Source of the DNA: Pseudomonas koreensis
Lineage (GTDB): Bacteria > Pseudomonadota > Gammaproteobacteria > Pseudomonadales > Pseudomonadaceae
NCBI RefSeq assembly: GCF_012986595.1
Contig: NZ_JAAQYM010000002.1
Coordinates: 892,497-956,496, forward strand
Direction: 5' to 3'
DNA length: 64,000 nucleotides
Part shown: in pieces, positions 29,727 to 37,746 of the stretch
Position numbering within the stretch: the first letter of the stretch is position 1
Layout: each line of letters starts with the position of its first letter
Position numbers and translations under genes: made by a program
The notes under the pieces: model-generated
What the model was told of the DNA's origin: nothing
Database searches by the model: none
Seen by the model: the letters and a program-made list of their open reading frames with translations, nothing else

Positions 29727-29905
29727 TGGGATATGCGATCGCCCAGGTGATAGCGCAACGCCATGGTCTGAATCTTGCCTTGCTTCTCCCCTCGAACGCG
29801 GCGGCCTTACAAAGGTCGCCGAGAATGGGAAGTTTCGCTACAGAGCCGGCCTACAGAGCGGGCGAGAGTGAACTTTCGAGGCCTTTTAGCAGGGCACCAC
29901 ATCGA

Positions 29906-29917
29906 GGTTGTACAACC
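29906..29917. promoter_or_regulatory. 12-bp perfect palindrome upstream of chemoreceptor
   Basis: GGTTGTACAACC is a perfect inverted repeat 46 bp before the start codon. It contains the TGTACA core but not the flanks of the 5247/6644 boxes, so I treat it as unrelated. Possible operator. Confidence 0.35.
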
Positions 29918-29962
29918 GCGATGCACGCCATTGGTGCGTGGTGTCCAGAGGAGTCATGAGGC

Positions 29963-32020
29963 ATGCAGGCTTTCTTGTCACCGGGGATCAAATTGCTGGG
30001 GCGGTTTGGATTCGCGCGTAAATTCCAGCTGTTGTTTTTGTTGTTCATTCTGCCGTTGGCCGGCAGCCTGTTGATGATCGGCCAGGACTATCGCGACAAG
30101 CTCAACCTGATTTCCGGCGAACGTGCTGGCGTGCGCCAGTTGCTCAGCCTCGATGCGCTGGACAACCTGCTCGCCGCACAGCGCGACCGCGCCGCTCGCT
30201 GGCGCGCCACCGAGACCAATCGCCAGCCGACTCCGGCCACGCTCGCTGCGATGGCCGCGTTCGACGCCGTGCAACCGGCGCTCGTGCAAGCCACCAGCGA
30301 CCTCGGCAATGCACTGAGCAAGGAAGGTGCCGAAGGTGAAACCCTCGTCCGCTATCAAGCCCTGCAAAGCGCACTCGGCGGTCTGGATTCGAAAAGCCTG
30401 AGCAGCGTCGGCTGGTGGCCGGATGGCTATGACCGTTTCACCAACGCCCTCAGCGCCCTGCAAGCATTGCGCGAGCAGATCGTCATGGACAACCGCCTGA
30501 CCCTCGCACCGTGGCTGGAAACCTACCTGCTGACGCAGATCTCCACGCAGCACGCCCCGGACCTGATCGAGCGCGTCGGCCGCCTCGCGGCGGTCGGTCA
30601 GGCTTCGGTCGTCTCGGGCCAGTTCACCCTGCAGAGCCGCCTGCAATTGCGCGACCTGCGCGGCCGGATTGGTGATGCCCGCGAACAACTGGTGAAAACC
30701 GCCGGCCTGCTCGAAGCGCGTTTGCCGAGTGATCTGCAGACCTGGGCCGGCCAATACCACGACAGCCTCAAACGCCTTGATGCCGGTCTCAAGGTGCTGG
30801 ATGACGGGGTGTTCGGCGGCAGCATCAGCCTCAAGCCTGAAGACTTCGAGCGCAGCCTCGATGCACTGCTCGGCGATCTTGCCTCGTTGCGCCAGCAATC
30901 GCTGCTGTCGCTGGATCAGCGCCTCGACGCCTATCACACCTCGGCGATTCGCCAGCTCATGCTGGTCGCCGCGGTGTTCGGCTGCCTGTTGCTGGCGGCG
31001 CTGTATCTGTTCGTCTGCCTGCAAGCCTCGATCCGGCGCAGCGCCAGCGGCATCACCTTGCTCGCCGAAGCCCTGCGTGACGGCAACCTGAGCCTGCAAG
31101 TGCCAGTAGTGGGCCGCGATGAGCTGGCGGCGATCAGCACTGCGCTCAATGTCGCCGTGGTGCAACTGCGCAACAGCTTGCTTGGCGTCGATCACGAAAC
31201 CTCGCAACTGAGCCACGCCGTGCGCAGCCTCAACGATCACTCCAGCGGCGCGCTGAGCGAAGTCGAAGCGCAGCAATTGCAGATCAGCCAGATCGCCGCC
31301 GCCGCGACGCAACTGGCCGCCACTTCACAAGGCGTGGCGCAGAGTTGCGAACAGGCTGCCGGCAGCGCCCAGCACACCCGGCGCATCGCCGCCGACAGCA
31401 GCCGCGACAGCCAGCGCACCACGGCGAGCATTCAGCAGCTCAATCAACGTTTGAACGACACGGCGGCGGCGCTGGGCCGGGTCAGCGAACAAGGCCAGCA
31501 GATTCAAATGGTGGTCGACACCATTCGCGGCGTGGCCGAGCAGACCAACTTGCTGGCGCTCAACGCCGCGATCGAAGCAGCACGCGCCGGTGAACAGGGT
31601 CGCGGCTTTGCCGTGGTCGCCGATGAAGTGCGCAGCCTGTCGCAACGCACCCAGTCATCGACCGCGCAGATCGCCGGTACGGTGGACAGCCTGCGCGCCA
31701 CGGTCAACGAAGCGGTGAGCCTGATGGAAGCGGCGTGCGGCCAGGCACAAACCGACGCCGAAGCGGTGACCGGGCTGGGCGAACGCTTGGGCGAAATCGC
31801 CAGTGCGGTACAGAGCGTCACCGACACCCTGGCGCAGATCGCCACGGCGGTGGAGGAACAGGCGAGCACTGCCGATGAGGTCAGCGGCAATATCCAGCAG
31901 GTCGATCAAGCGGCCGTGCGTTTGCTGGAAGGTGCGCGTGCGGTGAATCTGGCGGCGGACACCCTGAGCCAGGGCAGCCATGCCTTGAGCGCCAATACGG
32001 CAAGATTTCAGCTGCGTTGA
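29963..32020 (+). CDS. methyl-accepting chemotaxis protein, long periplasmic sensor
   Basis: The 685-residue receptor has a first membrane helix near residues 20-37, a periplasmic helical sensor of about 280 residues and a second membrane helix near 330-352. A HAMP-like linker and the cytoplasmic signalling hairpin follow; the tip [20 protein letters not shown] lies near residues 525-545. It signals through CheW/CheA. The sensor resembles nitrate/nitrite-type (NIT) or PilJ-like all-helical domains, but no ligand can be assigned. No partner genes are adjacent. Confidence 0.9.
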   Translation: MQAFLSPGIKLLGRFGFARKFQLLFLLFILPLAGSLLMIGQDYRDKLNLISGERAGVRQLLSLDALDNLLAAQRDRAARWRATETNRQPTPATLAAMAAFDAVQPALVQATSDLGNALSKEGAEGETLVRYQALQSALGGLDSKSLSSVGWWPDGYDRFTNALSALQALREQIVMDNRLTLAPWLETYLLTQISTQHAPDLIERVGRLAAVGQASVVSGQFTLQSRLQLRDLRGRIGDAREQLVKTAGLLEARLPSDLQTWAGQYHDSLKRLDAGLKVLDDGVFGGSISLKPEDFERSLDALLGDLASLRQQSLLSLDQRLDAYHTSAIRQLMLVAAVFGCLLLAALYLFVCLQASIRRSASGITLLAEALRDGNLSLQVPVVGRDELAAISTALNVAVVQLRNSLLGVDHETSQLSHAVRSLNDHSSGALSEVEAQQLQISQIAAAATQLAATSQGVAQSCEQAAGSAQHTRRIAADSSRDSQRTTASIQQLNQRLNDTAAALGRVSEQGQQIQMVVDTIRGVAEQTNLLALNAAIEAARAGEQGRGFAVVADEVRSLSQRTQSSTAQIAGTVDSLRATVNEAVSLMEAACGQAQTDAEAVTGLGERLGEIASAVQSVTDTLAQIATAVEEQASTADEVSGNIQQVDQAAVRLLEGARAVNLAADTLSQGSHALSANTARFQLR

Positions 32021-32095
32021 TGCCCCGCCCGGCCCGGATTTTCCGGGCTGGAGGATAAGCGGTTGAAAATAAGAAGAAATATTTTAAATTTACGC

Positions 32096-32124
32096 TTGAC
32101 GCTTTTCCATTTCAGGGGAATAAT
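32096..32124 (+). promoter_or_regulatory. promoter of tRNA-Met
   Basis: TTGACG (32096-32101), a 17-bp spacer and AATAAT (32119-32124) are followed by a GCGCGCC discriminator and the tRNA start 11 bp later. The layout is that of a stringently controlled stable-RNA promoter. Confidence 0.75.
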
Positions 32125-32135
32125 GCGCGCCACTT

Positions 32136-32212
32136 GGCTACATAGCTCAGTTGGTTAGAGCATAGCATTCATAATGCTGGGGTCCGGGGTTCAAGTCCCT
32201 GTGTAGCCACCA
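32136..32212 (+). tRNA. tRNA-Met (anticodon CAT)
   Basis: The 77-nt cloverleaf has acceptor arms GGCTACA and TGTAGCC, D-arm GCTCAGTTGGTTAGAGC, anticodon loop TTCATAA with CAT, T-loop TTCAAGT and encoded ACCA. The sequence is that of elongator tRNA-Met rather than initiator (no CCC run at the anticodon stem). A lysidine-modified tRNA-Ile2 is the only alternative. Confidence 0.93.
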
Positions 32213-32218
32213 AGTACT

Positions 32219-32252
32219 AAAAACGGCTTACCGAAAGGTAGGCCGTTTTTTT
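32219..32252 (+). terminator. rho-independent terminator after tRNA-Met
   Basis: AACGGCTTACC and GGTAGGCCGTT pair around GAAA and are followed by TTTTTTT. Confidence 0.9.
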
Positions 32253-32669
32253 ATGCCCCGAGAAAAGTCTCGGTAGTCGGTTATTCCAAAGGTGTTGTCG
32301 CACCTTGGTTCCGCGTTCTTCGGTTGACTTCAAACTTCTCTTTCCTCGTTGCTCGTTCTGATCGCTGCCTGTGCGATCAGGCCGTCGAGCATCTGCGCGA
32401 TGATCTTCTGTTGGACCTTCGGAAGCGGATTGATGGACTGCCGCCCTCGGTACCATGTCGAGGTCAAGCTGCGCCTGGGCGTCTCCGTGAGAGGGAACCC
32501 CGAGCAGATCTTTATAAACAGAGAGCGCTGTAGGAAACCGGTTCGTTCCAGGTACGAATTGGATTTTTCGTAAATCCAGGCGCGTGAAACTCACCCCATC
32601 GGTTTGCCCGAAATCCCCATTGACCGACAAGCTCCCCTGGCTCGATTCAAAGCCATACAGGGAGTGGTC
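32253..32669. other. 417-bp region between tRNA-Met and the bacteriocin gene
   Basis: No convincing gene is present. A minus-strand frame of about 80 codons (roughly 32330-32580; ends INPLPKVQQKIIAQMLDGLI then AQAAIRTSNEERE) reads like protein but has no clear start, ribosome site or known match, so it could be a gene remnant. Near the right end TGGCTCGATTCAAA occurs twice, 33 bp apart. The bacteriocin promoter must lie here; no LexA box (CTGT-N8-ACAG) or recognisable P-box was found. Confidence 0.4.
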
Positions 32670-33917
32670 ATGGCTCGATTCAAATCCCTCTTCGATGATG
32701 ACTGGCTCTGGAAACGCTATAGCGGTGGCGCTTCATGGGGCTCGTGGCCTGTGCCTGAAGCGCCGGAGCCGGTGTACATCGAAAAGGATGAATGGCCAAC
32801 GCCCAAGCCCCGTCAAGATCTGGTGTTCGCCAAGTCCTGCACGGCGGGAAACTGGTGTCGAACCGACGCTGGCACGGTCCTCGAACCCGCCGCCAACTTC
32901 GGCAAGATCATGGTCGCCGGTGCCATGCTCTTGCCCTCTCCCAGCACTGCTGTAGCGACGGCGATTGGTGCCGATCTGGCCTTGGGGCGTTTGGCGGGCG
33001 GCGGGATTCTGCAACAACGCCTCAACTGGGCAGTTCGCGGTGCGGGTGGGCCGGCCAGCGTGTTCGTGCTCGGGATGCTGCCGACCCGAATGGGCGACGG
33101 CACGCTGCACACCGACGAACAGCTACGCCGCATGAGCCGCGCCACCACTCGCGTGCGCTTCCAGTTTCGGCGCGATGCCGAAGGGGTCATGCAGGTCTAC
33201 GGCCTCCACACTGGCGCCTCGGGCGATGACTCGGTGCGCACCGTCCAAGTCGAGTGGAACCGCGACAAAACGGCGATGGAAGCCAAGCTCAACGGCATCA
33301 CGATTTTATGGACGCCGCAACGCGGCCCGCTCGGTTCTATGCCGCCGCTGGTCTATCCCGACCACGGCGAGCCACTGAACACGATCCTCGTGCACCCGAT
33401 CGCCGAGAACACGGATAGCCAGATAGAAGGCCTGCCCGGCGAGGACATGACTGCCGAGGATTGTATTCTGGTGTTCCCGGCGGACACCGGGCTGAAGTCG
33501 CTGTATGTGGTGTTTTCGAGGCCGGCCAGACTGACGCCGGGTACGGTAACGGGGATTGGCGAGGATGTTCCGGGGATATGGCTTGCTGGAGCGGGAACGG
33601 GGATCGGTGCGCCGATTCCGACACGGATTGCGGACAGGCTTAGAGGGCGGGAGTTTTCAACCTTTGACGCCTTCAGAAAAGCGCTTTGGATCGAGGTTGT
33701 GAATGATCCAGGTTTGCGCAGCCAATTCATCCCGGACAATATTGAGCGAATGCAGAATGGTAATGCGCCAAAAGCCCGCTACAGGGATTCCAATGGCTCA
33801 AAAGGCTCCTTTGAAATTCATCATGTCAATCCAGTCTCAAAGGGTGGCGAGGTTTATCACGTAGACAATTTACGGATCAATACGCCAAAAAACCACGCAG
33901 ATATTCATCGGAAATAA
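32670..33917 (+). CDS. S-type pyocin-domain nuclease bacteriocin (colicin E9-like HNH DNase)
   Basis: The 415-residue toxin has a middle Pyocin_S-like domain (about residues 60-300, with CTAGNWCRTDAGTVLEP and RVRFQFRRDAEGVMQVYGLH). Its C-terminal colicin DNase domain includes IPTRIADRLRGREFSTFDAF, the FEIHHVNPVSKGGEVYHVDN core and a terminal NHADIHRK, an intact HNH motif. It should cut DNA non-specifically in target cells. It is shorter than typical S pyocins and lacks a visible receptor-binding N-terminus. I chose the ATG behind GGAG; a TTG 22 codons upstream is weaker. The immunity gene follows after 4 bp. The 3' third is AT-rich. Confidence 0.88.
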   Translation: MARFKSLFDDDWLWKRYSGGASWGSWPVPEAPEPVYIEKDEWPTPKPRQDLVFAKSCTAGNWCRTDAGTVLEPAANFGKIMVAGAMLLPSPSTAVATAIGADLALGRLAGGGILQQRLNWAVRGAGGPASVFVLGMLPTRMGDGTLHTDEQLRRMSRATTRVRFQFRRDAEGVMQVYGLHTGASGDDSVRTVQVEWNRDKTAMEAKLNGITILWTPQRGPLGSMPPLVYPDHGEPLNTILVHPIAENTDSQIEGLPGEDMTAEDCILVFPADTGLKSLYVVFSRPARLTPGTVTGIGEDVPGIWLAGAGTGIGAPIPTRIADRLRGREFSTFDAFRKALWIEVVNDPGLRSQFIPDNIERMQNGNAPKARYRDSNGSKGSFEIHHVNPVSKGGEVYHVDNLRINTPKNHADIHRK

Positions 33918-33921
33918 TTCA

Positions 33922-34176
33922 ATGAAAAGCCGTCTTTCTGACTATACCGAAGCAGAGTTTCTAAGCTTTCTGCAAGAGATTAGAGCCGCCAACAAAAACG
34001 CTCCCGATGAAGTTCTCGACCCGCTGTTAAGCCACTTTTGCACCATCACCGGACATCCAGATGGAACGGATTTGATCTATTACCCAGAAGATGGGGCGGA
34101 TAATTCCAATGAAGGAATCATTGAAACCGTGAAAAGGTGGCGCGAGGCCAACGGACTGGCTGGCTTCAAGCAATAA
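33922..34176 (+). CDS. colicin E9/pyocin-type immunity protein
   Basis: The 84-residue acidic protein matches the Im2/Im9 family of DNase inhibitors: the N-terminal helix SRLSDYTEAEFLSFLQEI, the inhibitory loop DLIYYPEDGADNSNEGI and the C-terminal VKRWREANGLAGFKQ. It binds the nuclease domain of the toxin encoded 4 bp upstream and protects the producer. Like the toxin's 3' end it is AT-rich compared with the surrounding genes, which suggests the pair of nuclease domain and immunity gene was acquired together. Confidence 0.93.
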   Translation: MKSRLSDYTEAEFLSFLQEIRAANKNAPDEVLDPLLSHFCTITGHPDGTDLIYYPEDGADNSNEGIIETVKRWREANGLAGFKQ

Positions 34177-34225
34177 GCGCCCCACACCTCAAGAAAACCA
34201 CCGAACCTTTGGCGAGATGCCAAAC

Positions 34226-35329
34226 CTATTTTGCCGACAGAGCCACCACCCCCTTCGCCCAGATCTGCCGAGTGCGCAAACCAACCATCGCCCGCCAGTC
34301 CGGATCGCCCGGATAAAACTGCTCCAGCAGATTCAACTTGATCGCCCGCCCCGTCGCATCCAGCGGATTGCCATGCAGATGCAGCCACTGGTCATCGCGC
34401 AAATATCGATGCACCTCCGGTCCCGGATACGTTCCACACTCGATCACGAACGGCATCAGTTGCACGCCTGGCAATGCATTGAGCAACGCCTGCGAGGTGT
34501 AGCCGGTGGCGGTCGCCGCGACACCGGTTTCGCTCAAAGTGTCGGCTCCGGTGTGCAGCGTGTAAAGCCATGGGCCGTAGATTGATTGGGCGTGCGCGAG
34601 TGCCGGATAAGACGCTTGGGTGATGGTCAGCAACATCGGATGGCCGTACTCGCCGGCGCCGGTGTGCAGGTCGAAGCACATCACGGTTTCAGCGCCTGCC
34701 AGGTGCTCGTCGATGATTTGATGCAAGGTGCGATTCGACCAGCTCGGCGCGCGGCCGCCGTAGAACAGACCATCGGGGTGACTGTGCTGACCGCCCTCGA
34801 CTATCGACATCACCGCCGGCCAGCCGTGTTCGGCAATCTGCGCATCGAGCAAGGCGTCGGCCCGCGCGCGCTCCGGACCGTTCAGATCGGTGCAGGCGTA
34901 AATCTCGTGCAAGGCTGCGTAAGCGCGGTTGTCCGGCAACGGCCCGGCGAAATCCAGATGATTGCGGTTGAGGTCGATGTTGTCTTCGTTGACCCGCCGC
35001 AGCCACGCGGTGCCCCACGGATTGATCAGGTGCACCATCACCACCGCGACATCCTTGGGCAGCGAGCCCGGCACAAAGGTCTTCAGCCATTCGATCTGGC
35101 AATCCGAGCCGTAATAGCCCTCGACCCCGTGAGTGCCGCTGAGTGCGACCAGCCGCCGTTTGGCCTGCGGATCGCCGAGCACGGCGACATCGGTGCTCAG
35201 CGGTTCGCCAAAAGGGCCGCATCGCGGATGTGCGTACGAGGTGAGCGTGGCGCCGGCGGCCTGGGCGGCGGTGAGAAACTGCTCGCGTTGATTGCGGTAA
35301 CTGGATTCGGTGGGGAACTCGCTGTGCAT
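34226..35329 (-). CDS. DUF2817 (M14-like) metallopeptidase-type protein
   Basis: The 367-residue protein resembles zinc carboxypeptidases of the M14 clan. GTHGVEGYYGSD gives H67 and E70 as possible metal ligands, NPWGTAWLRRVNEDNIDLNR supplies the substrate-binding arginine region, and CFDLHTGAGEYG contains a further histidine. There is no signal peptide, so it should be cytosolic. The substrate is unknown; relatives act on amide or peptide bonds. It is convergent with the bacteriocin immunity gene and divergent from ggt. Confidence 0.85.
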   Translation of the reverse strand: MHSEFPTESSYRNQREQFLTAAQAAGATLTSYAHPRCGPFGEPLSTDVAVLGDPQAKRRLVALSGTHGVEGYYGSDCQIEWLKTFVPGSLPKDVAVVMVHLINPWGTAWLRRVNEDNIDLNRNHLDFAGPLPDNRAYAALHEIYACTDLNGPERARADALLDAQIAEHGWPAVMSIVEGGQHSHPDGLFYGGRAPSWSNRTLHQIIDEHLAGAETVMCFDLHTGAGEYGHPMLLTITQASYPALAHAQSIYGPWLYTLHTGADTLSETGVAATATGYTSQALLNALPGVQLMPFVIECGTYPGPEVHRYLRDDQWLHLHGNPLDATGRAIKLNLLEQFYPGDPDWRAMVGLRTRQIWAKGVVALSAK

Positions 35330-35354
35330 ATCAGTCTCTTGTTGATCTAGTCAT

Positions 35355-35446
35355 TGTAGGAGTGAGCCTGCTCGCGATAGCGCTCATCACATTCAACATC
35401 ATTGCTGACTGACCCACCGCTATCGCGAGCAGGCTCACTCCTACAA
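35355..35446. repeat. REP pair, family B
   Basis: TGTAGGAGTGAGCCTGCTCG, continuing CGATAGCG, and its inverted copy CGCTATCGCGAGCAGGCTC with ACTCCTACA enclose about 40 bp. It lies in the divergent gap before ggt. Confidence 0.88.
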
Positions 35447-35591
35447 AGGACGTGTGCGGTCGGTCGATTGCGGTTGACCCTAGCGAACATCCGCCCCGAA
35501 AAGAAAGACAAAAATGCCCATCGGTTTGCGTCGCGACCGACCGGTCGATAAAGTCCGTCAGACCTTTCACCCCATGGACGGAGAGCACCAC

Positions 35592-37424
35592 GTGTTTCCA
35601 GCCCTGCCCCTGAGCCGCTTTCGCCTGCCTGCCCTGACGCTGATCATCAGCGCCCTGACCCTCACCGCGTGCAACGCCCCGCCCTCCTCGACCTTGCCGC
35701 TGGCCCCGGAAGCTGCGTCCGGTTATCGCACCGATCTGCAGACCCGTCATGCCAGCAAACACATGGCCGCTGCCGCCAATCCGCTGGCCGCCGAGGCCGG
35801 GCGCGAGATGCTGCGCAAGGGCGGCTCGGCCATCGACGCGGCGATCGCCATGCAGGCGGTGCTGACCTTGGTCGAACCCCAATCCTCCGGAATCGGCGGC
35901 GGCGCGATGATCGTGTTGTGGGACGGCAAACAGGTACGCACCTACGACGGCCGCGAAACCGCACCGGCGGGTGCCACCGAGAAACTGTTCCTGCAAGCCG
36001 ACGGCCAACCGATGCCGTTCCCGCAGGCGCAGATCGGCGGGCGCTCGGTCGGTACACCGGGTGTGCTGCGTGCGCTGGAGCTGGCGCACCAACAACACGG
36101 TCGCCTGCCGTGGGCCACGCTGTTCGAGCCGGCGATCAAACTCGCCGAGCAGGGTTTTGCGATTTCCCCGCGCCTGCATTCGTTGCTGGAATCCGACCCG
36201 GTGATCCGAAAGTCACCCGACATGGCCGCGTACTTCCTCAACCGCGACGGCAGCGTCAAAGCCGTGGGCACCCGCCTGCAAAACCCGGCGCTGGCCGCTG
36301 TGCTCAGGCGCATCGCCAACGAAGGTCCGGACGCGCTGTACAAAGGCCCGATCGCCGAAGAGATCGTCGCCAAGGTGCAAGGCCACAGCAACCCCGGCAG
36401 CCTGTCGTTGCAGGATCTGCAAGGCTACAAGGCCAAAGAACGCGCACCGCTGTGCACTGACTACAAACGCTGGCAGGTCTGCGGTATGCCGCCACCGTCG
36501 TCCGGCGGGATCGCCGTGGCGCAGATTCTCGGCACCTTGCAGGCCCTGGAAACCCGCGACCCGCGTCTGTCACTCACTCCGCTCAAACCGCTGAAAACCA
36601 ACAAACCGGCCGGCATCGAACCCGATCCCCAAGCGGTGCACCTGATCGCCGAAGCCGAACGCCTGGCTTATGCCGACCGCGCGCAATACGTCGCCGATAC
36701 CGATTTCGTCCCGGTGCCGGTCAAAGGCCTGGTCGACCCCGGCTATCTCGCCAGCCGCGCCAGCCTGATCGGTGAACGCAGCATGGGCAGCGCCAAGCCG
36801 GGCACCCCGCCGGGCGTACAAGTGGCCTACGCCCCGGATCGCTCGCCGCTGCGCATCTCCACCTCGCAAGTGGTGGCAGTGGATGACATGGGCGGCGCGG
36901 TGTCGATGACCACCACCATCGAAGCGGCGTTCGGCTCGCATCTGATGGTGCAAGGCTTCCTGCTGAACAATCAGATGACCGACTTCTCGTTCATTCCCGA
37001 AGAGAACGGGCAGAAAGTCGCCAACCGCGTCGAACCCGGCAAACGCCCACGCTCGTCGATGGCGCCAACCCTGATCTTCGATCGCCACAGCGGCGAATTC
37101 CTCGCCAGCGTCGGCTCACCGGGCGGCTCGCAGATCATCGAATACGTGGCCAAGACCACCGTCGGCCTGCTCGACTGGAACCTCGACCCGCAAAGCGCCA
37201 TCAGCCTGCCCAACTTCGGCAGCCGCAACGGCCCGACCGAACTGGAACAAGGCCAGTTCAGCCCGGCGCTGATTCAGGCGCTGAAGGACAAAGGTCACAC
37301 GGTGAATGAAATCGACATGACCAGCGGCACCCAGGCCATCGTGCGGGTCAAGGATGCACAAGGGAAAGCGTCGTTGACGGGTGGTGCGGATCCACGACGT
37401 GAAGGGGAAGCGTTGGGGGATTGA
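35592..37424 (+). CDS. ggt: gamma-glutamyltransferase (lipoprotein precursor)
   Basis: The 610-residue precursor has a signal with lipobox LTAC (about C23), then the GGT fold: GREMLRKGGSAIDAAIAMQ, SSGIGGGAMIVLWDG and GQIGGRSVGTPGV-like blocks. The likely autoprocessing threonine is in RISTSQVVAVDDMGGAVS, splitting the chain into large and small subunits. It cleaves or transfers the gamma-glutamyl group of glutathione in the periplasm. I chose the GTG behind GGAGAG because it starts directly before the signal sequence; an ATG six codons upstream (35574) and one at 35514 are alternatives. Confidence 0.92.
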   Translation: MFPALPLSRFRLPALTLIISALTLTACNAPPSSTLPLAPEAASGYRTDLQTRHASKHMAAAANPLAAEAGREMLRKGGSAIDAAIAMQAVLTLVEPQSSGIGGGAMIVLWDGKQVRTYDGRETAPAGATEKLFLQADGQPMPFPQAQIGGRSVGTPGVLRALELAHQQHGRLPWATLFEPAIKLAEQGFAISPRLHSLLESDPVIRKSPDMAAYFLNRDGSVKAVGTRLQNPALAAVLRRIANEGPDALYKGPIAEEIVAKVQGHSNPGSLSLQDLQGYKAKERAPLCTDYKRWQVCGMPPPSSGGIAVAQILGTLQALETRDPRLSLTPLKPLKTNKPAGIEPDPQAVHLIAEAERLAYADRAQYVADTDFVPVPVKGLVDPGYLASRASLIGERSMGSAKPGTPPGVQVAYAPDRSPLRISTSQVVAVDDMGGAVSMTTTIEAAFGSHLMVQGFLLNNQMTDFSFIPEENGQKVANRVEPGKRPRSSMAPTLIFDRHSGEFLASVGSPGGSQIIEYVAKTTVGLLDWNLDPQSAISLPNFGSRNGPTELEQGQFSPALIQALKDKGHTVNEIDMTSGTQAIVRVKDAQGKASLTGGADPRREGEALGD

Positions 37425-37433
37425 GGCGACAAG

Positions 37434-37655
37434 ATGCGAAGAAAAGGCTTGCCGCAAGGCAGGCCGGTGTACGACACAGAATCCCTATTGGCCAATGCCA
37501 GCGAAACCCTCGGCTCGGTCACCGAGATGCTAAACAACTTCGCCGCCGTACTGGACACCTCGCACCGCAAGACCGCACTGGGTATTGCGCAAATCGTCAT
37601 GTTGAGCGAGCTGGCGGTGAATCAGGCGCTGGATAACGTTCTGCCCAACGCGTAG
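37434..37655 (+). CDS. DUF6124/DUF3077-like small protein
   Basis: The 73-residue protein contains DTESLLANASETLGSVTEML followed by a helix ending QIVMLSELAVNQALDNVLP. This pattern is repeated in many short Pseudomonas proteins of the DUF6124 family. It is shorter than most members, lacking the long proline-rich N-terminus. Function unknown. It starts 9 bp after ggt, so it may be read from that transcript, and is followed by a terminator. Confidence 0.75.
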   Translation: MRRKGLPQGRPVYDTESLLANASETLGSVTEMLNNFAAVLDTSHRKTALGIAQIVMLSELAVNQALDNVLPNA

Positions 37656-37670
37656 TTACTGCCGCGCATA

Positions 37671-37705
37671 AAAAATCCGATGCCCGTACAGGCATCGGAT
37701 TTTTA
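37671..37705 (+). terminator. rho-independent terminator
   Basis: AAAAATCCGATGCC and GGCATCGGATTTTT pair around a 6-nt loop. Because the A and T tracts flank both sides it can act in both directions, for ggt-DUF6124 and for the convergent flavin reductase gene. Confidence 0.9.
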
Positions 37706-37746
37706 TTGATTGGGTCAAAGGTCAAACATGAACGCAAAGCTATTAT

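Larger units (their letters stand above)
29520..29962. other. 443-bp intergenic region upstream of the chemoreceptor gene
   Basis: The left 120 bp should hold the fsr promoter. A family C REP pair occupies 29642-29726. The remaining 235 bp precede the chemoreceptor gene and contain the perfect palindrome GGTTGTACAACC at 29906-29917. No gene is visible. Confidence 0.5.

Noticed and set aside
32253..32670. LexA or PrtN binding site for the bacteriocin
   Set aside because: No CTGT-N8-ACAG occurs; ACAG-N6-CTGT near 32518 has the wrong order, and ATTGACCGACAAGCT near 32619 only loosely resembles a P-box.
32136..34230. Genomic island with duplicated tRNA-Met end (att sites)
   Set aside because: No second copy of the tRNA 3' end was found up to 34230 and no integrase gene is present, so island integration at the tRNA is not supported by sequence.
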